A DNA stretch of 64,000 nucleotides from NCBI GenBank assembly GCA_028829895.1, contig CM054178.1, forward strand, positions 71,958,835-72,022,834. The letters run 5' to 3'. The notes under the pieces were generated by a model that searched no databases, was not told the origin of the DNA, and was given only the letters and a program-made list of their open reading frames with translations. Shown here in pieces: positions 38,470 to 51,229 of the stretch (position 1 is its first letter; each line of letters begins with the position of its first letter). The DNA comes from Sinotaia quadrata. Its lineage: Eukaryota; Mollusca; Gastropoda; Architaenioglossa; Viviparidae. The translations under genes and the position numbers were made by a program.

Positions 38470-38472
38470 TAT
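38322..38472 (-). CDS. NSMCE2: NSMCE2 coding exon 1 with start codon
   Basis: The start ATG is at 38469-38467 and gives a protein beginning MSLSNNSINQPNFRG. A splice acceptor (TATATGTTTCAG) ends three bases before the ATG, so the exon begins at 38472 and a separate 5' untranslated exon must lie upstream. The donor AAAG/GTAAAA ends the exon at 38322, in phase 1. It encodes about 49 residues including RQVKSYFSVGMENVLEVA, a likely amphipathic helix. An upstream in-frame ATG at 38520 exists but lies in the inferred intron. Confidence 0.88.
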
Positions 38473-39000
38473 CTGAAACATATAGATATAGCCTAAGTGA
38501 AATCTTGTAGAAGTGTACATAAATAAATAATGTGTATTACAGCAGGCCTATCGAATAGATAAAACAAGTAGTAAAATACAAATAGCAGCTGACTAAGATA
38601 CAATTATACATATTTTATTCCGCTGACAAGCTCTAAGAAAAATTACTACTGCAGCCGCACATTACTTTTAAAAAATTCAAATGTATTTTATATGTGGGTG
38701 GATTGATAACATCAACATGTAAAATTTAAATAACACAAGCATTTTAGTAAAAGAATATATTGCGTTTTTATATTTAATTCGTCTTCAAATACATTTTGAG
38801 ATAATAAGATCGCTGTCGACTTCAATAACTATTGATTTCGTACACATTTTATGTAATTGCATTTTCTCACATTGACATTTCGTTAAAATCAGCTAAATAA
38901 TAAAGTTCACTGCTTTGTAGTAATAATATGTATTATACATTATGTAAATTATATAATTTATTACAATACAACACGCGTGTGAAATAAAAACCATTTAAAC

Positions 39001-39085
39001 CTTATTCGTTCGTTTCAAAAAACAAGAAATATTTGTATACAGAGCAACGCGAACTACAAACACTAATCTTCCGCCACTAGTAAAA
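39001..39085 (-). promoter_or_regulatory. Candidate NSMCE2 5' untranslated exon and promoter
   Basis: Coding exon 1 opens with an acceptor, so a non-coding first exon is required. About 530 bp upstream the minus strand has CGAATAAG/GTTTAA, a usable donor at 39001/39000, preceded by a more GC-rich stretch with an ETS-like GGCGGAAG (39075-39068) and a TTCGCG motif. No TATA box stands out. The first exon and start site are inferred from position and composition only. Confidence 0.35.
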
Positions 39086-40721
39086 GGGGGGTTACTCTCA
39101 AAAGAAATGTTGGCAAACTGTATCAAACTTGTTTCCTGCTAAATATTAGGTAAGCATTGATCTCAATCTAATACTTTAACAGTACATAATTTAATTTAAG
39201 TATATGTTTCTCTGTATTTACTGACTATATATAAAATATCTCTTTACTCGCGTTTTGGATAATATTTAGCAATAACGATTGGGTCTAGGTGCAAGTGACA
39301 GTATTCACAGTAGGCCGACCTATTGAATAGTGTTTTAATACAAGTATATGTACATAAATTATACTTCAATACTATTGATACAAAGTCACCAGAGTTATCT
39401 ACGCTGATAGTTGCTATCTGTAATTCGATTTAGTCCCCTTTTGTTTACACGTTACTGACAACAAAAATAGATTTAATGGTGAGGTATATTATGTAAACAG
39501 TACTTAAAAGGTATAGTTATTTAAAGAAAATTTAAATGTTATTGTTTTAAAATGAAGCAATTTTCCATCAGCATTTTTATCTTTTATCTTTTTTCCCCTT
39601 TCGTTATGCAGTCACATGACTTTAATTTCATGTATTTTGTTATGAACGTGTATATAAGTAGGCCTATAAATTAATAATACATAAGGTGACACTCGTTCAT
39701 ATACATGTACTTCATTGTAGAACTGATTGTAAGGTTGTGTTCACCAAACTAGCCTGCAAATGTAATTGTATATGCTGAATTCACAATTAAAGTTTGTGAA
39801 TTAAAGTTAGTCCTTTCTGGGACAATTAATTCAGAATAATTATTAATATATATATATATAATACTCACATTTATATCTCAACTTGACAAGATGTTTAAAA
39901 TATAGACATTGAAAGCTTAAAGAAATATTAAAATTAATGATAGCATTGTTTATGTATTTTATTTAGTATTAATGAAGTGGCATAACCATATGTATTTACT
40001 TAACGTCCTATGAAGTTACAAAATATATTTGTTGGCGCAGACATTAATGATGTTTATGATTTTGTCTGGAAGTAGTTTTCTGTTGAAATAGTATTTTTAT
40101 TCAATGATTGCACACAAACTATTTAATGGTTTATTTGTACATGATGCCACATTGCCTGGTTACTCTTCCCCACACATCCTTTTGAAATGAAAAATAAAAT
40201 CAAGCGCAACACTAACAACCTTTGACTGAATTAGACAAAACAGTGCATAAAGGGGGCAAACTCTTGAGAGGTAAAGGTGGGAGAAACTTATATACCTCAT
40301 ACAAATACATTTATATCACTAGCACAAGTAGCAGATGGTATATGCACACTTTGTTGTGTTTTGTTCTGTGTTCACTCTGTATAATTGTATCTTTAGCCTA
40401 TTAACACATACACTTTGGAATATACATAACCCACTCTGTATAATTGTATCTTTCACCTGTTAGCACACACACACACATTAGTAATTGTGTTTGGAATATA
40501 CACATTATGCATCCTAGTACATAAATTATGTATTTGCACAATCAAACATTGCACCATTGCTGGCACATTAAGACATAATACACACACACATTAAATAATT
40601 AAATACACTGGTTATTGAGTTTAATATATGATGCAATTTTTTTTTTTTAGTACTTCTGGCCAAATAATTTAGAAGATAATAATTTCATAGTGACTTTGGC
40701 ATAATACATGTAGTACATGTT

Positions 40722-40727
<6 letters not shown>

Positions 40728-40760
<33 letters not shown>
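40728..40760. repeat. (GA)n microsatellite
   Basis: An uninterrupted (GA)n tract. Confidence 0.97.
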
Positions 40761-40764
<4 letters not shown>

Positions 40765-41439
40765 AAACTGATATTTGGGAGTTTAGTTTTATATTTCACT
40801 ATTTTCAGGAGGTTGATGCTCAAATTATTTGTACCTTTTAATGTCAATGAGCTCTTTTCTGTGTATCATTCTGTCAAGGATTAATGGAATACTAAATGAA
40901 AAGAGGTTCAGTTACTAAAATTACATTTATAGTCTGATCTAAATATATTAACAGAAATTTACTATATCTACTTGGGCTGTACGTGCATATTTTACCTAGA
41001 TTTTATTTCTTATGTGTTTTGCTCTACTAAAGAATCAACAAGTAATGGTCTAAATTTACATCACTAGCCACATTAATATCAGGTTATCGGCATACTCAGT
41101 CCTGTTAGTGAATCACTTAACATGGATAGCAGGTACCCACATAAATCAGTGAATATGACATTAATTGTGATGTGCTCTCCTGGTAACTCCTAGTCCTACG
41201 CACAACTTCAACACCCCTACATAGTACTCCATCCCCAACCCCACACATGTACGTGTCGGGTTTCCGCTGCACACTTGGCACGTCAGAAGCAGTTTCCTGT
41301 TTCGTGTGGCTTCCGGTAGCAACTTAGCTGAGGAAAATCTGCTGATTGAAAGGGTAAACTACGGGCAGTCGACGACGTGGATTTGTGGAAATAAAAATAC
41401 ATATGAGATTTATTACCAGTGTTCATTTGAAGCATTCCT

Positions 41440-41575
41440 TGGTTTCTTTGGTACCTGAAGTAACTTCATTAGCTTTCCTAGTGTCTGAAGTCACCCCTTT
41501 AACTTTCCCTGATGCCTGAAGCCACTTCAAGTCACTTTGTTAAATCTCTGGTGCCTGAAGTCAGTGGTGCCTATG
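41440..41575 (+). repeat. Short tandem repeat around GGTGCCTGAAGTCACTTC
   Basis: About four decayed units alternate CTGAAGTCAC with TTAGCTTTCCTAG-like spacers. Confidence 0.7.
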
Positions 41576-42389
41576 AACCATTTCGAAGAATTATGCATGC
41601 GGGTGATCTTTCGGGTCATGGAGGTCAGGTTATTTCCGGTTAGCTGGCTTGACGATTTTGCGAAGATCACATTTTAATGTTACAATGATGACGTCTGGAC
41701 GTAAGACAAATATGACATCGCACGTTTTGTGTTCCTATTGTGCTATTGTAATGTTATCAGTAAAAAAAACAAACCCTAATAACCTCTCTAAAAATACCCC
41801 ATAACCCCTCTCTAAAATAAAACATGATAGTTGTATATAAAAAATAAGGAGTTGTTGGGTCTTTATACACAACCGAGACAGTCCCTGCTATTTGACTGTA
41901 TGTTAATAGTAAACAAATATTTGTGGCTCATCACCTATTTTGCTCAACCGTGTGAAATGTTAATGACTTTTAAAAAATATACAGTAAAGCACATTTAAGA
42001 ATTTAAACTTCGTTCTCAAATATATTGTAAGCTGACCACTACACACATTGTAATCTGACCAGTGACCACTACAAACATTATATTTACCATTAGAAATTAT
42101 ACTAATTATTGGGGGAATGAATTGATAGGAATATAAATTCACTGCGATTAGTCCTAGTAAGAGTGATTTTTATTACATATCATACAACACCAATGTAGCA
42201 GATGTTCTGAATTAAAAAATACGTCCAGAAATACCTAAATAAAATAGTCCTACTCAGAAATAAGGTCCAATGTTGACTTTCTCCCTAATATTTATAATTT
42301 GTATACAGTGACCTCACAAACTTTTCTAAGTTTCTAGCAATAGCGGGAAAGGATAGTTTTATATTATTTATTATGGATTAATTTGGATT

Positions 42390-42715
42390 TGGGCAAGTAT
42401 AAGTTTCGATCACTTTTGGGTAAGTATAAGTTTCGATCACTTTTGGGTAAGTAAAAGTTTCGATCACTTTTGGGTAAGTAAAAGTTTAGATCACTTTTGG
42501 GTAAGTAAAAGTTTAGATCACTTTTGGGTAAGTATAAGTTTAGATCACTTTTGGGTAAGTATAAGTTTAGATCACTTTTGGGTAAGTAAAAGTTTAGATC
42601 ACTTTTGGGTAAGTATAAGTTTAGATCACTTTTGGGTAAGTAAAAGTTTAGATCACATTTGGGTAAGTATAAGTTTAGATCACTTTTGGGTAAGTAAAAG
42701 TTTAGATCACTTTTG
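42390..42715 (+). repeat. 27-bp minisatellite, about 12 copies
   Basis: The unit has GATCACTTTTGGGTAAGTAA and AAGTTTA. Because 27 is a multiple of three, the minus strand has an open frame repeating PKSDLNFYL. There is no sign of selection for protein beyond this. GGGTAAGT inside each unit is a donor-like sequence. Confidence 0.97.
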
Positions 42716-42894
42716 CATGCTTGATGCTGCAATCAACAGTGACATTTTTCTTGGGCGATGTACATTGAAGCACAATATCACAGTGTGTCAGATGATTTCC
42801 CAAGAGATTTGATTCTGAACATGAGTTTGCACTCAACACTTTTTTTTCACCCCATATATTCTTATTACCAGAATAACGAAAGGTTAAGAAGAGC

Positions 42895-43150
42895 AGCAAA
42901 TCCTGTATTGTGATGATCGAGAAATTATGACGTCATTGTACTAGCAACTAATTCTCAAGAATAGCAGTAAGTCCTGTATTGAGATGATCGAGAAATTATG
43001 ACGTCAATTTACTAGAACTAACGCTCACGAACAGCAAATCCTGTATTGAGATGATCCAGAAATTATATCGTCATTTTGCTACACAAGTAAGGAATACTAG
43101 GAACACTAGCACTTGCATTAAGATGATCTAGAAATTATGACGTCATTGGT
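42895..43150 (+). repeat. Decayed 60- to 75-bp array carrying CRE sites
   Basis: Four units share TCCTGTATTGAGATGATCGA and GAAATTATGACGTCAT. TGACGTCA is intact at 42928-42935, 42999-43006 and 43138-43145 and broken in the third unit. Confidence 0.9.
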
Positions 43151-43747
43151 TTAATTGTTTCGCTTTCTATAGCAACCTGCTTAAAAGCAAAGACATGATT
43201 TTGATAGAATTTAGCTGTAGTAGTGTAGTTGGACTCGGACGATACTTTGTCTCGCTTCTACGCTGGTGTCTACACTCATTTTCCATACGTTTAGAAAGCG
43301 TATGTGTGTGGGGTGGGACAAATTGGTATGACTGATAGTGGCATTTTTTGGGGTGGTGGTGTTGGGGTAAAAATACCTTTCTCCCAAAAACAAAAACAAA
43401 CCACGATATACGTTAGGGACAGATGGTTGGATGGAAACAATTCTGCCAGTTCGATTTGAAATTTATTTCTGCAAACAACAAGAAAACTGCTTTACGTTTC
43501 CTAGGGGAGAAGAGAAAAATTATATTAATTTCTAAATCTGCGTGTTTTGCATTAATATTTTTAGTCATAATTGGAAATAGTTGTAACTTTGTATTCAAAA
43601 TAAATGGGGAAAAAAAGAATAATTATTTCTAGATTTAAGTTTCGAAGGTACTCCATTCTCATAAGTAAATGAATTTGACTTTTTACCTTGGCTTGTAAGG
43701 TTCTCCCAAATGGGAAGAGAGAGCCGGGCGGGGTGTCTTTATGAGTG

Positions 43748-43918
43748 CAGCAAGGTACTGATTGTAATAGTGAGGTACTGATTGTAAAAGTGTGGTACTG
43801 ATTGTAATAGTGTAGTACTGATTGTAAAAGTGTGGTACTGATTGTAATAGTGTGGTACTGATTGTAATGGTGTGGTACTGATTGTAATAGTGTGGTACTG
43901 ATTGTAATAGTGTGGTAC
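43748..43918 (+). repeat. 20-bp tandem repeat, about nine copies
   Basis: TACTGATTGTAATAGTGTGG repeats every 20 bp with few changes. Confidence 0.97.
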
Positions 43919-44509
43919 GGCCACCTTGTACACCTTAGGCACTACTTTGCCGAATTGACTAGCAAGCACTCACTAACAACTAACAAACACCCATTAAACA
44001 AAATTTTCCTCCCACTCCCTATTTTTCCTCTCTGCTGCAAATTTACTAACAAGAATGCTTTAACTCTGAGCATATCTCTTTTACTTGGCACGTGTTGTCT
44101 TTATTCCATAAAAAATCTTGGTTCATTGTCAAGATATTGTTACCCATAGGTTAGTTTACCGTAGACCCCTTACTACAGTACCTTCTCTGCCAGTAGGACA
44201 ATCCAGCCCCTGAAAGTGCTATAAGAAAGTAGACAGTAAAGAAACCGCTTTGTATAAGTTTTCGATGCATAGTTCTCGAAAAGTTTGAGATGTGGGAGAG
44301 GCTGCAAGAAATTAGGACAGTGGAGAGTGTCGACTCTATGGCATAAACACATATACACACACGTTGTACAGTGAGTCACTATTGACTTTGAACTTATCCA
44401 CACTCCATCACACTTCAATTAGTACCGCGTACCTCTAGCGCTTGGGAAGTTTGCCCTGTTGACTGAGTGAGAGCGAATCAAGCCGTCGTCAGATTCTTCT
44501 TTCGTGCGT

Positions 44510-44587
44510 ATGGATTGTTTTGTTATCTACGGGTACAGCGGTTTGGATTTCATTAAACAGGCAGCCATCACCGGCATTCATATGAGG
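44510..44587 (+). CDS. Weak candidate first coding exon
   Basis: An ATG followed by 26 open codons (MDCFVIYGYSGLDF, then IKQAAITGIHMR) ends in AGG/GTGAGT, a very good donor, in phase 0. The stretch is less AT-rich than its surroundings. It could splice to 53946, whose frame is open from the acceptor, but that needs a 9.4-kb intron and the ATG context is poor (C at -3). It may equally be a chance open stretch. Confidence 0.2.
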
Positions 44588-45395
44588 GTGAGTTTATATA
44601 TTTTTATAATTTCAGCATTTCTCCCTCTTTATGACTGTCCGAAGTTTCTCCCTCTTTACAAAATGTCCGAAGCAAGACATTTTGTAAAAATGTTTTGTTA
44701 TTTTCTGTTTGAAATGCCAATTTTTAGTGTTGTGAATCACTTTTCTGTTCGCGTATTTGAAATATGTGTTAGAGAGGTTTGCTCTCAAGATGCGCAGGGA
44801 TTCACTTTCAAGCTGACGTGTCAGCCATTTTATTCATTCAAATAAACGTTTTGCACTTCTTTCCGCTCTTCAGCGAACCACCATACCAATTAATGATGCT
44901 CACTTCATGTTCATCTTAAAATCTTTTCTTTCTTAAACCATTTGATTCTCTCCTCCACCCATTTCATTCCCAACCCAATAATCACAAAGAAATACGGACA
45001 GGGGACAGGGGTAGATAGGATCAGACAGAATTTTGTCCGAAGCAATTAACTGCTCTATGATATTATTCACTTATTTATTTCCCGTATACGTCTGTCGTCG
45101 GTATGCGATTTAGAAAATCAGTCATGTTATGGAATGACTCAGCTGTATTTTGTTTCGGATGTTGTCTTTCCTGCTTTAAAAATAAAATTGATTAAATGTT
45201 TTCTTCTAGCTGCTGTTTCAGGGTATCTGAGACAAAGAGACTCTATGTACATGTACTTAAAATTGTGTCGGCCCCGTCTGACTTTCTGTAAATAAACGTC
45301 TCATCGTTAGTAACTTTAATCAATTTTCTTAGTAAAATGACCTTTGGTTTCGCTAAAAAGATAAATTGGTGAAACACTTGAATTATAATTTATAA

Positions 45396-45455
45396 TTATA
45401 TCTATCTATCTATCTATCTATCTATCAGTCCATCCATCCATCCATCCATCCATCC
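45396..45455. repeat. (TATC)n(CATC)n microsatellite
   Basis: Seven or so TATC units pass directly into CATC units. Confidence 0.97.
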
Positions 45456-45689
45456 AACCATCCAATACAGGTCTTGACGTATTGTCGACGGGTGTATACG
45501 AATGTGGCTATTATGATAAATAAATGAGTTTACTTTGATAACAGAACCTTTAAGTACTATACGCTCTAAATAAAAAAAAGGACTTTCAACTATTAAAAAA
45601 TTATACACAAACCGACACGACACAAACATGCATATAACATAAAGAGACACAAACATACACACGTTCGCATTCGTGTGAATTTACCCGAT

Positions 45690-45905
45690 GTTTATATCAC
45701 TGGCTAACCGCTCTGAAACGCACAAATGAAAAATAAAATGGCTAACCGCTCTGAAACGCACAAATGAAAAATAAAATGGCTAACGGCACTGAAACGCACA
45801 AATGAAAAATAAAATGGCTAACCGCACTGAAACGCACAAATGAAAAATAAAATGGCTAAGTAACAGCACTGAAACGCACAAATAAAAAATAAAATGGCTA
45901 ACACA
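45690..45905 (+). repeat. 38-bp tandem repeat, about five copies
   Basis: AATGGCTAACCGCTCTGAAA and CGCACAAATGAAAAATAA repeat every 38 bp, with small changes and one insertion. Confidence 0.97.
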
Positions 45906-46438
45906 CTGAGCTACATGTACATATACATGGAGAGGACATCCAATGATAGCAAGCGTTGCCGATGTGTCGCAAACGGAAGTTTCAGTGCGACCATTTTGAG
46001 AATACCAGCCTAACAAAACGGTGCTGAAGACTACGTGTTGGAAAGCATTCATTATTTTAAAAATATGTCTTAGTTAACATTGTAAATTATATAATCATAT
46101 TTAATTCATGTTATTAGACATTTATTATATTAATTATTATTTTTGGAATAGGGTAAGGATAAAGTCTTTTATATTTTAAATGCTTAAAATAAACATTCTT
46201 GAAAATATTAATTTGTAACATTACACTTACAGAATACAATCATTAAATGATTGTATTTGCCAACACATTAAAAATATCTTTGTTGAAAACCTACTTATCA
46301 ATGCTTTTGTTTTAATTTGTATGTATTTCACTTTAGGCTTATTTTGCTATTCAGAATCAAAGTACATACTACTATTATTACACAAAATGTGTATATATAT
46401 ATATATATATTATTATATTATGTTTGTGTGTGTGTGTG

Positions 46439-46503
<65 letters not shown>
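46439..46503. repeat. (GA)n microsatellite
   Basis: About 32 GA units preceded by a short (TG)n. Confidence 0.98.
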
Positions 46504-46506
<3 letters not shown>

Positions 46507-46649
46507 GCATTTCCTCTTGTCAGTATTGAAATTTTAGTGCAGTTACTTGGGGAAAAACAGTCGATGAAAATAAAAGTGCTATAGACAATGTGATGAAAAG
46601 CATTCATTATTAATAAAATATTCTAATATGTACAAACACTTGCAAACAT

Positions 46650-46727
46650 GTTTATTGTCATGTGTCCGGTTGTGTTTAACGACTATATGTTTATTGTCAC
46701 ATGTCCGGTTGTGTTTAACGACTCTGT
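46650..46727 (+). repeat. 39-bp tandem duplication
   Basis: GTTTATTGTCAYRTGTCCGG and TTGTGTTTAACGACT occur at 46650 and 46689. Confidence 0.95.
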
Positions 46728-47689
46728 CACTATATCAGACTCCCCAATATCAGTATTAGGTTATCGATTCTCTTCTAATACTAACAACAGCCGGACGGCC
46801 TGACCTATCTTCCACGAATATGCCAAAGATTCGGACTATTATTCAAATGACATACCAACAGATAAATCAGCTGACGTGCCCAAGCTGGTAACGTTATCTC
46901 CCCCTTTATTATTAGTTATGATTATGATATTATTTCTCTGGCTCAGACCCCATACCAGCTCTAGTCGACGATTTCAAAAAATTATGTAACATGGGTGAAG
47001 ATAACAAGTAAAATTTAATAACAATAATAGTAGTAAAAGACATCAATTTCGATCGAGGAAAATTCAAGAGTTCGTCTATCCCGCCTTGCCCGATTATTCG
47101 CGTATATAGTTTATATTTGACTGATCAGTTCATTTGGAGAGAGCACACTTAACTAGTCTCATGAAGATCTGCAACTGCTCACAGTATCCTTGACAGAAGT
47201 GACATCACGTTGCGGTTGTCTTCAAGGTATGACCAACTCAGCATCAAATAGGTATGCTAGATGTTGTCGTCAGAGGCTCTTGAGTTTGGCGTAATTTAGG
47301 CCCGGAAACGGCTATAATGAACAACATTCTTCTATAGCAACCTATAAGCATGAATAATCATTTGGGCTTTGTGGCAATAGTGATAGATTACTCCTTACAA
47401 ATTCATCACAACTCGTTAGCTACACGCTAACTTACAATTCATAAATTTAATAAAATATTTATAATTGAATAATAATGATTTTACTTCTACAATTGCATAA
47501 ATTCTCAGATACAATACATTTAGCAAGCGGTTCACAGCGATACTCATTAAACAGTCATTTTCTCTCTGTCTAGCTCTACCGGCTACAAATAGTTTTACAA
47601 GCGTGAGCATGGCAAATACACGTGCTTATGCCATCTCGATATTTCTACATAAATGTAATACCACCTAGCTTGTGTGAGAAGAAATACAT

Positions 47690-47970
47690 TGTTTGAATGG
47701 CTAGTTCATCCCAATAGTTATTGTTTGAATTTGAGTGGCTAGTTCAACCCCATAGCTATTGTTTGAATTTGAGTGGCTAGTTCAACCCCATAGTTATTGT
47801 TTGAATTTGAGTGGCTAGTTCAACCCCATATTTATTGTTTGAATTTGAGTGGCTAGTTCAACCCCATAGTTATTGTTTGAATTTGAGTGGCTAGTTCAAC
47901 CCCATAGCTATTGCTTGAATTTGAGTGGCTAGTTCAACCCCATAGTTATTGTTTGAATTTGAGTGTTGAA
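47690..47970 (+). repeat. 38-bp tandem repeat, about seven copies
   Basis: ATAGTTATTGTTTGAATTTG and AGTGGCTAGTTCAACCCC repeat with few changes. Confidence 0.97.
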
Positions 47971-48039
47971 TTCACCCCTATTTATCTGACGGCGATGAGC
48001 AAAGCGGGAAATGATCAGAAAGATAAAGTGCACACAACA

Positions 48040-48142
48040 TGCTGTAAGATATCTACAATCTCTTCTTGGACATATTTATTTATAGTTCTTACTGCTGTAA
48101 GATATCTACAATCTCTCCTTGGACATATTTATTTATAGTTCG
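48040..48142 (+). repeat. 52-bp tandem duplication
   Basis: CTGTAAGATATCTACAATCT and TTGGACATATTTATTTATAG occur at 48042 and 48094. Confidence 0.95.
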
Positions 48143-50454
48143 TACTGATGTATTTCAGTGAGTACTTTTAATGAGAGATGGGGGTGGGGGGATTGAAAAA
48201 ACACATTTTATTGACACAGTACTTCTGCTCTTGACCATTTTAGATGCAACTGGATGGAGTCTGATATTGAGTTGGAGAGTTTATCTGTCTGTACGCATAT
48301 ATTGACGAGTTTAATCACTGTGTAAGTGTTTATTGTTTGTAGGCTTACGTGTCTGGCCATTGTGTTTAATGTGTGTGAATGTGCGTGTGTGTGTGTTACT
48401 GAGTTTGGTGTACAAATGTCAAAACATTATGTGAGTGTTTAGTATGTTGTATGTCATTGTATATATACTTATATGTGTGTTGTTAAAGTAAGGGAATTAT
48501 TTGTAATAATAAAGAATAAATTAGTACGCTGTAAAACGAAGTATTTTTTTAATGATGAAAGCTAAACTGATTAGTGCACAATCGTCATAGTGCACTCATC
48601 TTCTTGTGGCGCGCGCTCGTGTACCCCCCACACTAACACCCCTCCCCTCAACTTATCAGTTCACAACGGTACTTTAATACTTATTTTTTGTCAGTTTGAT
48701 CTATCTACAACAGTTTTTCGTGTCACTACTTGTATTAATTCTCTTCAGCATTGAACTGCAGTTAGATCTAACTACAACACTTGTTTTTGTGTGTCATTAC
48801 TTGTATTAAATCAAGGGTTACTGAGTCTGCCTGTATTTTGACGCACTGGACCCAGCGATCCACTCCAGATGCTGCACAGCGATGAAACAGTGCAACGACA
48901 GGCAAATAAGCCGCTGACTCAAAAATAATTTACTAAACAAGGTAACTAAGTAACTTGTTATGTGTGAAAGAAGAATTATTAGATAAAAGTAACACACACG
49001 CACGCACACACACTACAAACCCGGGAAAAAGAACGAACCTAAACAATATATATATACTGATTTTTATAATGCTTTGTATTCAGGAAAGGTGTTTGTGTTT
49101 GTTCCTATAAAAATAAATGTAAATTGTATAATAACAGTATACTTCAAACGTTCAATGACGTCCCATTTAATGTGTTTCTGGTTGGATTTTACCGACTATT
49201 GTTCAGGTAGGCCATGTACATGCAGTTATTGAAATCGTATAAGACTATATCTGGTTAAATTTAGCTCTGCCCATATTTTATATTTAATCTTGAATTGAGT
49301 TCGCGGATTAATTCTTAATAGGCTGTGCGTGTGTTTTTTGTTTGTTTGTGTGTGTGTGTGTGATGGAGAGAGAAACAAACAGCATGTATGCTTAACATAT
49401 GAATATGAGTATTGGTAAGGATATACATTTAAAATTGATAAGCAACCAGAAACTTTTTTTTTATTTTTTATTTTTTATAAAGTACTGGGTCTTCTTATAC
49501 TAAGGCCTAATTACTTACATGCCTGTCTAGTACCGTTTTTCAAGTCTCATATGCATGTCAGAATTGTAATATGACCTAAAAGCAGTTGAAGGCAGATTTG
49601 TGCACACGGTTCATTACTGTCATGCGCAACACTGTCACTGACACCGACTACACGTGCCATCCTAGATCGTTACGTCATAAAACCCAACGGCTTGTCCCAG
49701 TTAATGGCTAAGTGTTGTAACCGTTGAGCGGCGGTGAATCTCGGGCTGGGCGGTGTGTGAACAAAACGTTTGACTGTACTCGCTTGCTTGGCCCTCTGCA
49801 GATCAACGTCTTTCCATATTTACAGTTCTGGGTGTCTGTTTGCGAGCGGGCCGCGCCCTAAAGTTTATAGCAGTTCGGGGGGGGGGGGGGGGGGCGGAGG
49901 GTGAAACAGTTTGTAGTAACGAGATATTTTTATGGCAGGATATGACTGACGTACTATGATGCGCCGGAAGTTGACTACGAATTTGCCGCCTGTTTCTGAG
50001 TTGGCCTACACACCCGACCTTACGGAACACTTAGCGCGCTAGTGGGGACAAAAAGTGGGCATACTGCTCCTGTACGCAGCAGGGTTGATGGCAGACTGAG
50101 GTAGCAATTTGATCCGCGGTTCCATTCCTTTGGTAGGTAAATTTAATGTACGAGTGAAATCTTGAACGATATCACAATGTCTAGCAATCTTTGGATATGA
50201 AACGGGCTGCTGCCGTTCTCCATGCGACTAATAATTATAACGAAGCATCCCCCCCCCCCCGCCCTCTCGGTCTCACCCCTATTCCGAAAACACAAATACA
50301 TATGGGTTAAAATTGTTTATTTAAAAAAATACATATCGCAACTATTGATTCATTGTGATAAATATTGGAACCATAACGTTTTAAAAAATAATATTTAAAC
50401 AAAATATTTCGCTTAGTTTAAATCGTTCAAAAAGGAATTTGTTCTTCCCCAAAC
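48143..50454. other. Spacer with one GC-rich stretch
   Basis: 49620-50260 is more GC-rich and contains the G and C homopolymers. It could be a promoter or CpG-rich island but no first exon could be tied to it. Confidence 0.4.
49877..49894 (+). other. Run of 18 G
   Basis: A homopolymer of G in a GC-rich stretch; assembly of such a run is error-prone. A 12-C run lies at 50249-50260. Confidence 0.95.
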
Positions 50455-50576
50455 TTGGCAGTATGGCTAAGCTTACGGCAGTATGGCTAAGCTTACGGCA
50501 GTATGGCTAAGCTTACGGCAGTATGGCTAAGCTTACGGCAGTATGGCTAAGCTTACGGCAGTATGGCTAAGCTTAC
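50455..50576 (+). repeat. 20-bp tandem repeat, six exact copies
   Basis: GCAGTATGGCTAAGCTTACG repeats every 20 bp without a change until the last few bases. The open frame starting at 50563 begins inside it and is not supported as a gene. Confidence 0.98.
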
Positions 50577-51229
50577 AAGACTTTTTGTCTTTAAGAGTTT
50601 AGACGTTCTCTATTCTGTAGTGCCCTGGTGGGGCTTGCCTCACATCACTGATCTTCTGGGTTGGGGTGTGTGTGTGTGTGGAGGGCGAAGGGTGGCCGTC
50701 GTCCTTTTAGCTGCCTGTCGTTTTATTTTTTCCCTAAGTGCAGCCATTTATTCAGGCACAGCCGTGTATGTGTGCATTATATTTGTTTCTAAAAGTTTCA
50801 TTATTAAGATTTTCGCCTTTTTTTGTTGATTTTTTTTTTTTTGGATTTAAATATTGTTGCATACTTGTTTTGCTTTGATTCAGAAATATAATTTGTATCG
50901 TGTTTTTCTCTCGTCTCTTATTTTCACTCATTATGTTTGCAAGAAATAACTAATAATCAATGAAAATATGTGTCGAAGCTTGTCGCTAAACGTGTACTCA
51001 GGCATTGTACATGCTTACTTATACTTATAGCATCCTATTGACATCAGTGACATGACAGGTAATCACGTCAGCGAGAAATGACAGGCACTGACCTACATGT
51101 TACAGATCTCATACTTGCGGCCTCTCCGAAATGCTGAAACGTTGTCCCCCTTCCCCCTTTAAAATTAATTAATTTCCCTCCACTACTTTGCCCGCTTGAC
51201 GAGTGGTCTGTCATTAAAGTCGATCCTTT

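Larger units (their letters stand above)
39086..42385. other. AT-rich spacer upstream of NSMCE2
   Basis: No exon was recognised on either strand. It holds one (GA)n tract, short CA runs and the repeat at 41440. Confidence 0.5.

Noticed and set aside
42364..42732. 122-codon minus-strand frame with PKSDLNFYL repeats
   Set aside because: By-product of the 27-bp array; no gene structure around it.
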